Shown here: in pieces, positions 1-8,778 of the stretch
How the letters are laid out: the number at the start of each line of letters is the position of its first letter
Position numbering within the stretch: position 1 is the stretch's first letter
Assembly (NCBI GenBank): GCA_015272395.1
Contig: JACYLQ010000008.1
Coordinates: 62,001 to 126,000 of the forward strand
Source: Calothrix sp. C42_A2020_038
GTDB lineage: Bacteria; Cyanobacteriota; Cyanobacteriia; Cyanobacteriales; Nostocaceae
Direction: 5' to 3'
DNA: 64,000 nt
The notes under the pieces: model-generated
Told to the model about the DNA's origin: nothing
Databases searched by the model: none
What the model saw: only the letters and a program-made list of their open reading frames with translations
Program-made: the position numbers and the translations under genes

Positions 1-1
1 T

Positions 2-250
2 GGAACTGTAGATGTAATAACATTTGCGAGTTCAAAAACTGTACAATTTTTCTGTGAATTAGCAACGCAGGTATTTGCCGACAACTCAATCAAAAATTGT
101 TTAGAGGGTGTATGTATTGCCTCGATTGGTCCGCAGACCTCAAAAACCTGTTATGAACTGCTTGGGCGCGTTGATGTGGAAGCTGTAGAATACACTTTAC
201 CTGGATTAAAACAAGCATTGGTCGAATGGGGAAAACTCCTAACTAAATGA
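2..250 (+). CDS. hemD: Uroporphyrinogen-III synthase, C-terminal part (partial)
   Basis: An open frame enters from the left edge and ends in TGA at 248-250, giving the last 82 residues. The protein makes uroporphyrinogen III from hydroxymethylbilane in tetrapyrrole (chlorophyll, haem, bilin) synthesis. The segments ITFASSKTV and ASIGPQTSKTCYELL match the conserved C-terminal lobe of HemD proteins. The stop overlaps the coaE start (ATGA), so the two genes are probably translationally coupled. The N-terminal half lies outside the window. Confidence 0.85.
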   Translation, partial: GTVDVITFASSKTVQFFCELATQVFADNSIKNCLEGVCIASIGPQTSKTCYELLGRVDVEAVEYTLPGLKQALVEWGKLLTK

Positions 251-828
251 AACGTATTATTGGATTAACTGGTGGTATCGCCACAGGCAAAAGCACTGTG
301 GCGAATTATTTAGCAAATACTTATAAATTACCAATATTAGATGCAGATATTTACGCACGCGATGCTGTTGCAGTTGGTTCAAGAATATTAGATGAAATTG
401 TACAGCGTTATGGTAAAGATATCCTATTATCAAATGCAGAATTAGACCGGGCAAAGTTAGGCGAAATTATTTTTCAAAATCAAGCTGAACGTGTTTGGTT
501 GGAAAGCTTAATTCATCCCTACGTCAGAGAAAGATTTAATCAAGAAATATCTATATCATCTAGTAATATAATAGTACTAGAAATTCCTTTGTTGTTTGAA
601 GTTGGAATGACAGATTTAACAACAGAAATTTGGGTAGTGAGTTGTTCGGAATCGCAGCAGTTAGAGCGATTAATGCAACGCAACAAATTAACTTTAGAGC
701 AAGCGCAAGCCAGAATTAAAAGTCAAATGCCACTAGCTGAAAAAATAGTGCGCGCGGATGTAGTACTAGATAATTCGCTTTCATTAGAAACGCTTTTGAA
801 ACAAGTGGATTTGGCAATTCAAATATAG
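247..828 (+). CDS. coaE: Dephospho-CoA kinase
   Basis: This cytoplasmic enzyme phosphorylates the 3'-hydroxyl of dephospho-CoA, the last step of coenzyme A synthesis. The 193-residue length is normal for CoaE. It starts with MKRIIGLTGGIATGKST, whose P-loop covers about residues 9-17 with Lys15. The family segment LDADIYARDAV follows at about residues 31-41, and VLEIPLLFEVG lies in the middle. The ATG overlaps the stop of the upstream hemD, so the start is well supported. No gene follows closely and transcription probably ends in the 370-bp gap downstream. Confidence 0.95.
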   Translation: MKRIIGLTGGIATGKSTVANYLANTYKLPILDADIYARDAVAVGSRILDEIVQRYGKDILLSNAELDRAKLGEIIFQNQAERVWLESLIHPYVRERFNQEISISSSNIIVLEIPLLFEVGMTDLTTEIWVVSCSESQQLERLMQRNKLTLEQAQARIKSQMPLAEKIVRADVVLDNSLSLETLLKQVDLAIQI

Positions 829-894
829 ATCAAGTAAAGTTTAAGTAAATATTTATACAATTTTTCTTGATATCCTTGACAGGGTTTCTTTGCT

Positions 895-1006
895 CCTAGT
901 GGTTCATGTCATTAATTTTGGGTTGCTGTGGAACAGGTGTTCCCGACTATGAATTTAGCAAGCAATAATACGTACTATACAATATATTATTTATACTACA
1001 AAAACT
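895..1006 (+). repeat. Dispersed repeat family A, copy 1
   Basis: In the 829-1196 gap. The left end reads CCTAGTGGTTCATGTCATTA, then a core near TTGCTGTGGAACAGG, and the right end reads ATTATTTATACTACAAAAACT. Reverse-complement copies lie at 48674-48760 and 62753-62853, with a left-end fragment at 12961-12992. The core tends to form a hairpin (GGAACAGG...). It encodes nothing obvious. The rest of this gap shows no gene and presumably holds the htrA promoter. Confidence 0.75.
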
Positions 1007-1196
1007 AAGAGCATGAATCAGTAGAAGGTTTGACTCGTTTCAAATAGTGAAACAGAATGCTATTGATGCGAAAAATGACCTATTTTGGATGCGAAGAATG
1101 TTATGAGTAGTTCAGACATTCTTAACGTCCGTGCAACAAAAACTCTACAACGGATATCTAAATTGAAAGTAATTCTAAAAATATCGCTTACAGCAA

Positions 1197-2441
1197 ATGT
1201 TAAACAAAGAACCACGCGACCAATATAATAGTGAATCTAATTTAGAGATTGCAAACCCCCAAAACCGTAAGTCAAGACTTTGGGGGCGAGCAGTGTTTAA
1301 CTTATCACTGGTATTATTAGGATCTGGGATGACTCTTGCTGGCGGTTACATAGCTGGACAGCAGCAAAAGGACACATCTAATTTAGTTGTAGGTTCAGTT
1401 AATGCTGCTCCTGCACTTGGCGATAATAATTTTGTTATAAATGTCGTTAATCGGGTTGGACCAGCAGTTGTACGAATTGATTCTTCGCGTACTGTCAGAG
1501 CTTCATTGCCTGATGAATTGAGCGACCCGTTCTTCCGTCGCTTTTTTGGCGCCGAAGGTGCTATTCCACAACAAAAGCGGGTAGAGCGTGGTACTGGTTC
1601 AGGATTTATTCTGAGTAAAGATGGTCTGATTTTAACTAATGCCCACGTGATTGATGGTGCAGATACTGTAAAGGTAACGCTAAAAGACGGGCGTAGCTTC
1701 CAAGGTAAAGTTCTTGGTAAAGACGAGTTGACTGATGTTGCGGTTGTCAAGATTCAAGCAAATAATTTACCGACAGTAACGCTTGGAAATTCCGATCAAT
1801 TGCAACCGGGTGAATCTGCTATTGCAATTGGCAACCCACTCGGTTTAGACAATACCGTTACTACTGGTGTTATTAGTGCAACTGGGCGTAGTAGTAACCT
1901 TATCGGCGCCCAAGATAAGCGTGTTAGTTATATTCAAACTGACACTGCAATTAATCCAGGTAACTCTGGTGGTCCTTTGCTTAACTCTAGGGGTGAAGTT
2001 ATTGGTATAAATACTGCCATCATTCAAGGGGCACAAGGCTTAGGATTTGCAATTCCAATTAATACAGCACAACGTATCTCGAACCAATTGATTTCAACTG
2101 GTAAAGCCCAGCATCCTTACTTAGGTATTCAAATGCAGGCCTTAACCCCAGAGTTAAAGGAAAATATTAACTCTGACCCCAACAGTGGTTTGACTGTTGA
2201 CAGCGACAAAGGTGTCTTAATTCGCAGGGTAGTTCCCAATTCTCCCGCAGCACAAGCAGGAGTGCGTGCAGGTGATATTATCGAAAAACTTAACGGTCAA
2301 CCAGTCAAAAATGCAGACAGCGTTCAAAAAGTTGTTGAAGATAGCAAGATTGGCGCTGACTTACGTATGGACTTACGCCGCAATGGTCAGAATATCACTA
2401 TTTCAGTTCGCCCCGGAGCTTTCCCTACTCAACCACAATAA
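1197..2441 (+). CDS. htrA: HtrA/Deg-family serine endoprotease with PDZ domain
   Basis: An ATP-independent protease/chaperone that degrades damaged envelope or lumenal proteins. Residues 1-27 are polar. A hydrophobic segment at about 33-53 (FNLSLVLLGSGMTLAGGYIAG) acts as signal or anchor. The trypsin-like domain runs from about residue 80 to 300 and carries His150 (NAHVID), Asp180 (ELTDVAVV) and Ser257 (NPGNSGGPLL), so the triad is intact. One PDZ domain occupies about residues 315-405 (YLGIQ... GVLIRRVVPNSPAAQAG). The 414-residue length matches cyanobacterial HtrA/HhoA/HhoB proteins; which of the three it is cannot be settled by eye. It stands alone between two long gaps. Confidence 0.93.
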   Translation: MLNKEPRDQYNSESNLEIANPQNRKSRLWGRAVFNLSLVLLGSGMTLAGGYIAGQQQKDTSNLVVGSVNAAPALGDNNFVINVVNRVGPAVVRIDSSRTVRASLPDELSDPFFRRFFGAEGAIPQQKRVERGTGSGFILSKDGLILTNAHVIDGADTVKVTLKDGRSFQGKVLGKDELTDVAVVKIQANNLPTVTLGNSDQLQPGESAIAIGNPLGLDNTVTTGVISATGRSSNLIGAQDKRVSYIQTDTAINPGNSGGPLLNSRGEVIGINTAIIQGAQGLGFAIPINTAQRISNQLISTGKAQHPYLGIQMQALTPELKENINSDPNSGLTVDSDKGVLIRRVVPNSPAAQAGVRAGDIIEKLNGQPVKNADSVQKVVEDSKIGADLRMDLRRNGQNITISVRPGAFPTQPQ

Positions 2442-2575
2442 ATCATCACCCTTGGGCATAGGGCAGGAGGCGGCAGGCACTTATGAAAGAATTATTTTAT
2501 ACAAAACCTTTTTGCCGTATGCCCAATTGGGACGGCAAGTTTGCGGGGGAAGCTTCCCCACAAAGCTGCCTTTTG

Positions 2576-2683
2576 ACAGCAAATTTCAAGTTGGTTAAAT
2601 ACAGCCGAGTGGGCAGAGAGTGCCCACTCCACAAAAGTTTGATTTGAATCTATGTACAAGAGCGCAACCTCAAAACTGCTGTA
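2576..2683 (+). repeat. Dispersed repeat family B, copy 1
   Basis: A ~108-bp unit in the 2442-2857 gap. It opens with ACAGCAAATTTCAAGTTGG and ends with AAAACTGCTGTA, so its ends are imperfect inverted repeats (ACAGCA/TGCTGT). Inside is a hairpin, GTGGGCAGAGAGTGCCCAC. Near-identical copies lie at 3613-3696 and 42208-42314, and diverged ones at 24642-24717 and 55603-55691. A separate perfect 14-bp palindrome GGGGAAGCTTCCCC sits at 2546-2559. No gene is seen in this gap. Confidence 0.8.
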
Positions 2684-2857
2684 AAACCCCACCGTCACAT
2701 GGAGCTTCTTGGTTCAGTTTTGATAGAAACTCCATCTCTCACGCTCCCGTGTTATTTTAATAGGTTAAAATTTTGACATTATCGAGAAAAATATTTTATT
2801 TATCTATATTTTTTTGTAAAAGCACAGAAAAAATTAATTAAATTTTGAAATTGCAAA

Positions 2858-3136
2858 TCAGTTTAGATACAGTGATAGGCTGAGTGCCAGAATAGCACCT
2901 ATGACAGGAACAGCAGTGGTGAACTTCAATTTACGCTTTTTGGCTATTTCAACCAAAGACATTGGAATGATTAAAGGCCATAAAACAGTTGTGATACAAC
3001 ACATTACAAAAGATAAAAAAGTATCTTCAACAGAAGAACTAGGGTGACGCACAGCAAACATTAGCCAATTTAATAAAAAGCAGCAAGTCACCACAATGTA
3101 GCTAATAACCATTACCAATTCAGTTTTGTTCGCCAT
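2858..3136 (-). CDS. Small multi-pass membrane protein of unknown function
   Basis: 92 residues with three probable membrane segments: about 7-28 (VMVISYIVVTCCFLLNWLMF), 39-60 (FLSFVMCCITTVLWPLIIPMSL) and 72-90 (AVPVIGAILALSLSLYL). A Lys/Arg cluster (AKKRKLK) lies between the second and third. A strong ribosome-binding site (AAGGAG) lies 7-8 bases before the ATG, which is the best evidence that it is real. I do not recognise the family. It is monocistronic, flanked by gaps that carry family B repeats on both sides. Confidence 0.7.
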   Translation of the reverse strand: MANKTELVMVISYIVVTCCFLLNWLMFAVRHPSSSVEDTFLSFVMCCITTVLWPLIIPMSLVEIAKKRKLKFTTAVPVIGAILALSLSLYLN

Positions 3137-4221
3137 AGAATCTCCTTAAGTTAACATTCGTAGCCGAAACGAGGCTGAATAAATTAGACACCTTTACTGT
3201 GACTATTTGTCAATATTTCGAGTCTAATTAAGCGGTATGCATCATATTGATTAGATGTTAGTAGAATTATTGAGACGAATAAATCAGTACATACACTCAT
3301 TTTGCTATCAGCACAGCTTAACTTATAATTATACTCATTGAATTAATCTAACTTTACCTACTTTTGATTTAAAATTTACCACTATAAATTTGAATTATAG
3401 ACTGTATATAGTTTTCATAAAATACATCAAGCTAATATATAGGAAGATTTCGATTCAAAAAGCTGATTAATCATAGGTTATTCAATACATAAAATTCTAG
3501 GTATAATTTATTTTATTTTTTCGGAGAAACTTTAGTAATAATATTTACTTTATCAGTATTATCTTCGCCACTATTGCAACTAAACCGGACAAAATAACGA
3601 GATAATTGTATTTACAGCAAATTTCAAGTTGGTTGAATATAAGCGAGCAAGCACTCTCTGCCCACTCCACAAGAGTACAACCTAAAAACTGCTGTAAATA
3701 AGAGATTACAGATATATTTTTATTTGAACGCACCCCAACTAATTGCAAGCAATATAGTTGAGGATTCTTTCGCCAAATAAATAGCGTAGCCCTTGAAAGT
3801 TAGCGTCCTTAACGTTTCGTAGATACTTTTGTCTACGACAACCTCAGCTAAAAAAATTGGTCGTGTCTCCAGGTTTATTACCTTTTACCGTACCAATGTT
3901 ATTTTACCGTAAACTCGGCGTTTCGCTTACCCTACCTAAACTGCGTTATAGGTAGGGACTGCGCTCAACATTTTTGTTCAAAATAAATATTATAAATACT
4001 TATGTCACACCTCCTACACCAACAGCAAACTGTATGGTGTAAGCTTCTCAGAGACTTCTGAAGAAAGCATAGGACGTTAATCAAGCTAACCTGCACAGAT
4101 AAGCTTCATTTCGATGATTATGTAGAAATGTTGCAGAAATTTAAAGATTTTAAGTGTTTTATAGGATTCTTACAAAGTAGCGGTTAGTTTGGAAAAAAGG
4201 AATTTTGCTAACTCACACGCC
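3137..4221. other. Long intergenic region without a recognised gene
   Basis: A gap of nearly 1.1 kb. It holds family B repeat copy 2 and AT-rich sequence. A short imperfect palindrome (CTACCTAA...TTATAGGTAGG) lies near 3930-3957. Small open frames here, such as one running through the repeat, have no ribosome-binding site or recognisable protein. The last ~200 bases presumably contain the promoter of the small zinc-ribbon gene at 4222. Confidence 0.5.
3613..3696 (+). repeat. Dispersed repeat family B, copy 2
   Basis: Begins TACAGCAAATTTCAAGTTGG and ends AAAACTGCTGTA. It is about 25 bases shorter than copies 1 and 3 because the segment equivalent to TTTGATTTGAATCTATG is missing. The CTCTGCCCACTCCACAAGAG core is kept. 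Confidence 0.78.
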
Positions 4222-4368
4222 ATGAATTACTGTCCCTGCTGTTCTGACCGACTTTTGCGCCACGTGCGAAAAACTGAAGTTTATTGGTTTTGCGGCAACT
4301 GTCGGCAGACAATGCCTATACTAGTCTGGAAAAAACATGCGGTATCGTTATCAGCTAAAAGTAATTAA
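4222..4368 (+). CDS. Very small zinc-ribbon protein (48 aa)
   Basis: The frame ATG-TAA encodes a 48-residue protein starting MNYCPCCSDRLLRHVRKTEV. It has a CPCC knuckle at residues 4-7 and a second pair, CGNC, at about 24-27, spaced as in a zinc ribbon. It is clearly related to the 62-residue protein encoded at 36681-36869: both share CPCC-x-LLRHVR-x-VYW/VFW-x-C-x-x-CRQ. Conservation between two separate loci supports a real gene although there is only a weak, distant purine-rich stretch (AAAAAAGGAA) upstream. The function is unknown; nucleic-acid or protein binding is a reasonable guess for the fold. It stops 18 bases before the end of the convergent ppk2. Confidence 0.62.
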   Translation: MNYCPCCSDRLLRHVRKTEVYWFCGNCRQTMPILVWKKHAVSLSAKSN

Positions 4369-4386
4369 TATAATTAAATTCGTAAT

Positions 4387-5256
4387 TTAATTTTCTTCAT
4401 TTTCTAAAACTGCTTTGGCTTGAAGCAGTTGTTGGCGGTGTTCGTCGCTAACAATAGGGTAGTGCAGATCAAGTTGCTTAAGTTTGTTACAAATAATATC
4501 GGCAACAGCCAGTCGCGCAAACCATTTGTGATTACTTGGGATAATGTACCACGGCGCCCAGTTTGTACTGGTGTGATTGAAGGTATCCTCATAAGCTTTC
4601 ATATATTCATCCCAGTGCGCACGCTCATCAACATCGCTCATTGAAAACTTCCAGTTTTTTTCTGGTAATTCAATTCGTCGTAAAAACCGCTTTTTCTGCT
4701 CAGACTTCGATATATTCAGAAAAAACTTCAATATAACAATACCGTTGTTTGTCAAGTATTTTTCATAATTATTAATATCCTCAAATCGCTGTTTCCATAT
4801 CTTTTTTCCTGGTGGAATGTGCGGTAACTGCTCTCGATGTAATATTTCTGGATGAACACGAGCAATTAATACTTCTTCATAGTAAGAACGATTAAAAATA
4901 CCTATCCTACCGCGTTCAGGTAGAGCTTTTGTACTACGCCACAAATAATCATGGTCTAATTCTTCTGAGCTTGGAGATTTAAAACTATAAACTTGGCATC
5001 CTTGAGGATTGATCCCTGACATAACGTGTTTAATCGTGCTGTCTTTGCCTGCTGCATCCATCGCTTGAAATATAATTAGCAGGGCATGTCTATCATGAGC
5101 ATACAGAATGTCTTGATATTTCCCGATTTGTTCGATACCTACTCGTAATTTTTCTGAAACATCGGTGCTATCAACATACTGGCCTGTGTATCCTGGGTCA
5201 TAGTCTTTAAGGGAAACTTTGGCACCTGGTTTGACAATAAAATTATCATGTTTCAT
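4387..5256 (-). CDS. ppk2: Polyphosphate kinase 2 family protein
   Basis: Members transfer phosphate between polyphosphate and nucleotides (AMP, ADP or GDP, depending on class). The 289-residue single-domain protein has the Walker A motif MDAAGKDST near residues 66-74. The lid/Walker B region includes RGRIGIFNRSYYEEV, followed by the conserved block RFEDINNYEKYL and the C-terminal TNWAPWYIIPSNHKWFARLA. Length and motifs fit single-domain PPK2; the substrate class cannot be read from the sequence. The start ATG is 7 bases downstream of the stop of the phosphoribosyltransferase gene, so the pair forms an operon, perhaps linking nucleotide salvage to polyphosphate-driven phosphorylation (inference). 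Confidence 0.9.
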   Translation of the reverse strand: MKHDNFIVKPGAKVSLKDYDPGYTGQYVDSTDVSEKLRVGIEQIGKYQDILYAHDRHALLIIFQAMDAAGKDSTIKHVMSGINPQGCQVYSFKSPSSEELDHDYLWRSTKALPERGRIGIFNRSYYEEVLIARVHPEILHREQLPHIPPGKKIWKQRFEDINNYEKYLTNNGIVILKFFLNISKSEQKKRFLRRIELPEKNWKFSMSDVDERAHWDEYMKAYEDTFNHTSTNWAPWYIIPSNHKWFARLAVADIICNKLKQLDLHYPIVSDEHRQQLLQAKAVLENEEN

Positions 5257-5263
5257 GTCAAGA

Positions 5264-5791
5264 TTACGTAAAATTCGCGACTGTTACGTATTTAGCAGCT
5301 AAATCTGCTGGATTTATCATTTCATACGGTTCAAATGGTTGATGAATCCAAGGGTTATCAGCCAAGTAGTCTACATAGTAATCTGGTTTAATTATAGAGC
5401 AAGCTTTATACCACAGTACAGCAGTACGAATTTCTTCGATTGGTGTTGCGCTATACTGTTTGAGCCAAGGAATAGTTTCTTTGAGGGTAACACCAGAGTC
5501 AACCAAGTCATCAACTAGTAGAATCTGCGAACCAAGGGTATCGGTTGTCATTGCTAAATGTTGAGAAAAAATCAAGTTTCCCCTTTCTTGCTTACCCGCA
5601 CCGCTGTAAGATGATGTAGCGAAAATTGCTAGTGGTTGTTCGTAGATACGGGAGAGGATATCCCCAACTCGTAATCCTCCGCGCGCAAGACAGACAATTT
5701 GGTTAAATTCCCAGCCAGACTGATAAATCTTAGCCGCGAGTTGTTCGATTTTTTGGTGATAATCTGACCAAGAAACGTAAAGGTCTGGCAT
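5264..5791 (-). CDS. Phosphoribosyltransferase (hypoxanthine/guanine type)
   Basis: A type I PRTase fold protein of 175 residues. The PRPP-binding loop is ILLVDDLVDSGVTL in the centre of the protein, preceded by CLARGGLRVGDILSR, which is typical of the hypoxanthine/guanine/xanthine group and of cyanobacterial paralogues annotated only as phosphoribosyltransferase. The frame is open to a TTG at 5797, but the ATG at 5791 has an AGG seven bases upstream and is preferred. It is first in an operon with ppk2. The likely role is purine-base salvage using PRPP; the exact base is not determinable here. Confidence 0.85.
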   Translation of the reverse strand: MPDLYVSWSDYHQKIEQLAAKIYQSGWEFNQIVCLARGGLRVGDILSRIYEQPLAIFATSSYSGAGKQERGNLIFSQHLAMTTDTLGSQILLVDDLVDSGVTLKETIPWLKQYSATPIEEIRTAVLWYKACSIIKPDYYVDYLADNPWIHQPFEPYEMINPADLAAKYVTVANFT

Positions 5792-5861
5792 AAACAACCT
5801 GATAATGGCTAATACAACTTAATAGAAAGCTGAATCTATCTTATTATGAGTGTGAATATAT

Positions 5862-7304
5862 ATGAATGATTCTGAGTCAGATTATTCAGTCCGCAAGGGC
5901 AGCGAAAAACTGAGTTTGAGTACCAAGTTAGCTTATGGTGCTGGGGATTTAGGACCCGCAATTACTGCGAATATCTCGATATTTTTCCTTCTGGTTTTCT
6001 TTACCAACGTCGCGGGTATCCCAGCGGGGATGGCAGGTAGTATTTTGATGATAGGAAAGATTTGGGATGCTATCAACGACCCTTTTGTAGGTTATTTGAC
6101 CGACAAAACAAAATCTCAGCGGTGGGGGCGCCGTTTACCTTGGTTAGTTTACGGCGCAATTCCTTTTGGAATATTTTTCTTTCTACAGTGGATAGTACCA
6201 CGATTTGGTGGCGACAATAATGTTTGGGGTTTGTTTTGGTACTACGTAGTAATTGGAATGATTTCACAAGCTTTTTACACGATTGTGAACTTGCCATATA
6301 CAGCGATGACACCCGAACTAACCCAAGATTATGACGAACGCACAAGTTTAAATAGCTTTCGATTTACTTTTTCGATTGGTGGCAGTATTTTTTCCTTGAT
6401 ATTGGCAAGAATCATTTTTGGCGCCATTCCAGAGCGTCAACAGCAATATGTCGTCCTAGCTGCTGTATGCGGGATAATTTCAATTTTATCTTTGTATTGG
6501 TGCGTATTTGGGACACGTAAGCGAGTTCTGGCATTTGAACGAGAGCGAACCCAAACCAAGGAAGTTGTAGAAATTCCAATCAAAGAGCAGCTAAAAATAG
6601 TTTTTAGCAATATTCCTTTTTTGTTTGTAATTGGTATTTATCTTTTCTCTTGGCTAGCAGTACAAATCACCGCTAGTATTATTCCTTACTTCGTTGTTAA
6701 CTATATGGGTTTGAAAGACTCAGATGTACCAACGGTAATGATAGGTGTTCAGGGTACAGCTTTATTGATGTTATTCGTTTGGAGTGCTTTGAGTAAGCGC
6801 GTAGGGAAAAAAATCGTTTACTTTATGGGCATGGTTTTGTGGATATTAGCAGCAGCAGGGTTATATTTTTTGAAACCAGGTCAAATTGGCTTAATGTACG
6901 TTCTTGCTGTCATGGCAGGGTTTGGTGTTTCAACAGCATATCTTGTTCCTTGGTCAATGATACCCGACGTAATTGAACTTGACGAACTCCAAACGGGACA
7001 GCGGCGCGAGGGCATTTTTTATGGTTTCATGGTTTTACTGCAAAAATTCGGTTTAGCGCTAGGTTTATTTATTGTAGGTTTAGCACTTGAAGCATCTGGT
7101 TTTAAAGAGGTAACAGCTGGAAGTGGAGTTTTGCCAGTTCAACCAGAGTCAGCACTACAGGCAATACGCATCACTGTTGGACCTTTACCACTTGTTTCAT
7201 TGATTTTAGGTTTAGTTTTGACTTATTTTTACCCGATTACGCGCGAAATGCACGCTGAAATATTGTTGAAGTTGAAACAGCGTCAAGAAGGGCAAAGTTC
7301 TTAA
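5862..7304 (+). CDS. MFS transporter of the glycoside-pentoside-hexuronide (GPH) cation symporter family
   Basis: A 480-residue inner-membrane protein with about 12 hydrophobic helices. The N-terminal signature KLAYGAGDLGPAITANIS and the loop DPFVGYLTDKTKSQRWGRRLPW are the hallmark of MelB-like GPH symporters, with conserved Asp residues in GKIWDAINDP. The second half has the matching VPWSMIPDVIELDELQTGQRREG block. Members bring in sugars or glycosides with Na+ or H+, but the cyanobacterial substrates are mostly unknown. The gene is divergent from the PRTase/ppk2 operon and 34 bases ahead of the methyltransferase gene, with which it may be co-transcribed. Confidence 0.87.
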   Translation: MNDSESDYSVRKGSEKLSLSTKLAYGAGDLGPAITANISIFFLLVFFTNVAGIPAGMAGSILMIGKIWDAINDPFVGYLTDKTKSQRWGRRLPWLVYGAIPFGIFFFLQWIVPRFGGDNNVWGLFWYYVVIGMISQAFYTIVNLPYTAMTPELTQDYDERTSLNSFRFTFSIGGSIFSLILARIIFGAIPERQQQYVVLAAVCGIISILSLYWCVFGTRKRVLAFERERTQTKEVVEIPIKEQLKIVFSNIPFLFVIGIYLFSWLAVQITASIIPYFVVNYMGLKDSDVPTVMIGVQGTALLMLFVWSALSKRVGKKIVYFMGMVLWILAAAGLYFLKPGQIGLMYVLAVMAGFGVSTAYLVPWSMIPDVIELDELQTGQRREGIFYGFMVLLQKFGLALGLFIVGLALEASGFKEVTAGSGVLPVQPESALQAIRITVGPLPLVSLILGLVLTYFYPITREMHAEILLKLKQRQEGQSS

Positions 7305-7338
7305 TTTTTATATCATTCAAATTGATATAATTCAAAAT

Positions 7339-7950
7339 ATGCTAAATCAAGACTATTGGGAACAAAAATATCAAGAAAAGAGTACTCCTTGGGACATTAG
7401 ACAAGCGGCGCCACCGTTTGTTAGCCTATTATCTTCAGCAGATGCACCTATACCAGGTCGTATAGCAGTACTAGGATGTGGTCGTGGGTATGACGCAGTG
7501 CTGTTTGCTCAAAAAGGTTTTGAAGTGATTGGGTTTGATTTTGCCACTTCCGCAATTGCAGAAGCTACCGAGATTGCGAAGTTAGCTGGCTTTGATATTA
7601 AGTTTTTGCAACGCGATATTTTTGATTTACCCGCTGAATTTCCAAACTACTTCGATTACATTCTTGAACATACCTGTTTTTGTGCGATTGACCCAACACG
7701 CCGCCAAGACTACGTTCAAGTCGCTAAGTCCATACTTAGATACCAAGGTCGATTAATTGGGTTATTTTTTACACATAATCGTTCGGGTGGTCCTCCATTC
7801 GGCGCCACACCAAAAGAAATTCAGGAATATTTTCAAGCTGATTTTGAAATTGATTTTCTGATTCCGGCAGTTAACTCAGTTGTTTCGCGTCAGGGAGAGG
7901 AACACCTAGGAGTGTTTAAAGTGCGTAAGATCGGCACTGCTGTGCAGTGA
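7339..7950 (+). CDS. SAM-dependent methyltransferase, TPMT-like
   Basis: A 203-residue class I methyltransferase. The N-terminus NQDYWEQKYQEKSTPWDI is characteristic of the thiopurine S-methyltransferase-like group. Motif I is VLGCGRGYDAVLFA at about residues 44-57, followed by the acidic end of strand 2 in VIGFDFA. The segment DYILEHTCFCAIDP is typical of bacterial TPMT-like proteins thought to methylate small sulfur, selenium or halide compounds. It is close behind the GPH transporter. The substrate cannot be inferred. Confidence 0.85.
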   Translation: MLNQDYWEQKYQEKSTPWDIRQAAPPFVSLLSSADAPIPGRIAVLGCGRGYDAVLFAQKGFEVIGFDFATSAIAEATEIAKLAGFDIKFLQRDIFDLPAEFPNYFDYILEHTCFCAIDPTRRQDYVQVAKSILRYQGRLIGLFFTHNRSGGPPFGATPKEIQEYFQADFEIDFLIPAVNSVVSRQGEEHLGVFKVRKIGTAVQ

Positions 7951-8069
7951 GGTAATTTCTCTACAAATGGTGCAAAAATACACCTTTGCTGACATCAGAC
8001 AAATTGCAATAATACTTAATATCCTAAAATACTAGAATAAATAGTAGCAAAAGCGCTGTAAATAATTAG

Positions 8070-8750
8070 ATGGCTACTCCCAGCTTAGAAGAATTATCTG
8101 CCCAGTTAGAAAGTCCGAGTCTGCGTGACCGCATGGTTGCCCTTGCGAATTTGCGCGATGTTTCTGCTGAAGATGCAGTACCGTTGATTAAAAAGGTGTT
8201 AAACGATGAATCGCTGCAAATCCGAGCGATGGCTGTTTTTGCGCTTGGTATCAAGCAAACTGCCGAATCCTACCCGATTTTAGTCAATATTGTTGAAAAC
8301 GACCCTGATTACAGTATCCGTGCTGACGCAGCAGGTGCCTTGGGATATTTGGAAGACAAACGGGCATTTGAAGTATTAGTGCGGGTGTTTTATGAAGAAA
8401 CTAATTGGTTAGTACGGTTTAGTGCAGCAGTTGCACTTGGAAATTTAAAAGACCCACGCGCGCGTGAAGCCTTAATTAGCGCACTTGATGGGCCTGAAGT
8501 AGTACTGCAACAAGCGGCAATTGCTGCTCTTGGCGAAATCAAAGATGTCACAGCAGTAGATCAAATTCTTCGTTTTGCCCAAGCTGAAGATTGGTTAGTA
8601 CGTCAACGACTTGCAGAAGCTTTGGGAAATCTTCCAACTCCAAAAAGTGTATCAGCATTGAAGTATCTTGAAAAAGATAGTCATCATCACGTTTCTGAGT
8701 CTGCTAGGATTTCTCTAAAGCGGTTAGAAGAAGCAGGTTATCAAATTTAG
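8070..8750 (+). CDS. HEAT-repeat protein, NblB-like
   Basis: 226 residues made almost entirely of HEAT/PBS-lyase repeats of about 31 residues, e.g. VPLIKKVLNDESLQIRAMAV, VRFSAAVALGNL and VRQRLAEALGNL. Length and repeat pattern fit the cyanobacterial NblB/CpcE-F-related family, which acts in phycobilisome degradation or bilin handling. It lies 28 bases before a CpcS/CpeS-type bilin lyase gene on the same strand, which supports a job in phycobiliprotein metabolism. Generic HEAT scaffolding remains possible because HEAT repeats diverge freely. Confidence 0.83.
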   Translation: MATPSLEELSAQLESPSLRDRMVALANLRDVSAEDAVPLIKKVLNDESLQIRAMAVFALGIKQTAESYPILVNIVENDPDYSIRADAAGALGYLEDKRAFEVLVRVFYEETNWLVRFSAAVALGNLKDPRAREALISALDGPEVVLQQAAIAALGEIKDVTAVDQILRFAQAEDWLVRQRLAEALGNLPTPKSVSALKYLEKDSHHHVSESARISLKRLEEAGYQI

Positions 8751-8778
8751 TAGTCAATACAAAAATACTGGTTAATAG

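Noticed and set aside
1346-1750. Long open frame antisense to htrA
   Set aside because: It mirrors a conserved protease gene, has no ribosome-binding site and no protein features. The same holds for frames opposite gap2, htpG, the helicase and others.
2492-2698. Small frames at 2492-2698 and 3545-3748 with similar peptides
   Set aside because: The likeness comes from both running through family B repeats, not from a shared protein.
8070-8750. CpcE/CpcF phycocyanobilin lyase subunit
   Set aside because: HEAT repeats fit, but the short length and the neighbouring CpcS-type lyase make an NblB-like protein more likely than a CpcE/F subunit, which normally follows phycocyanin genes.
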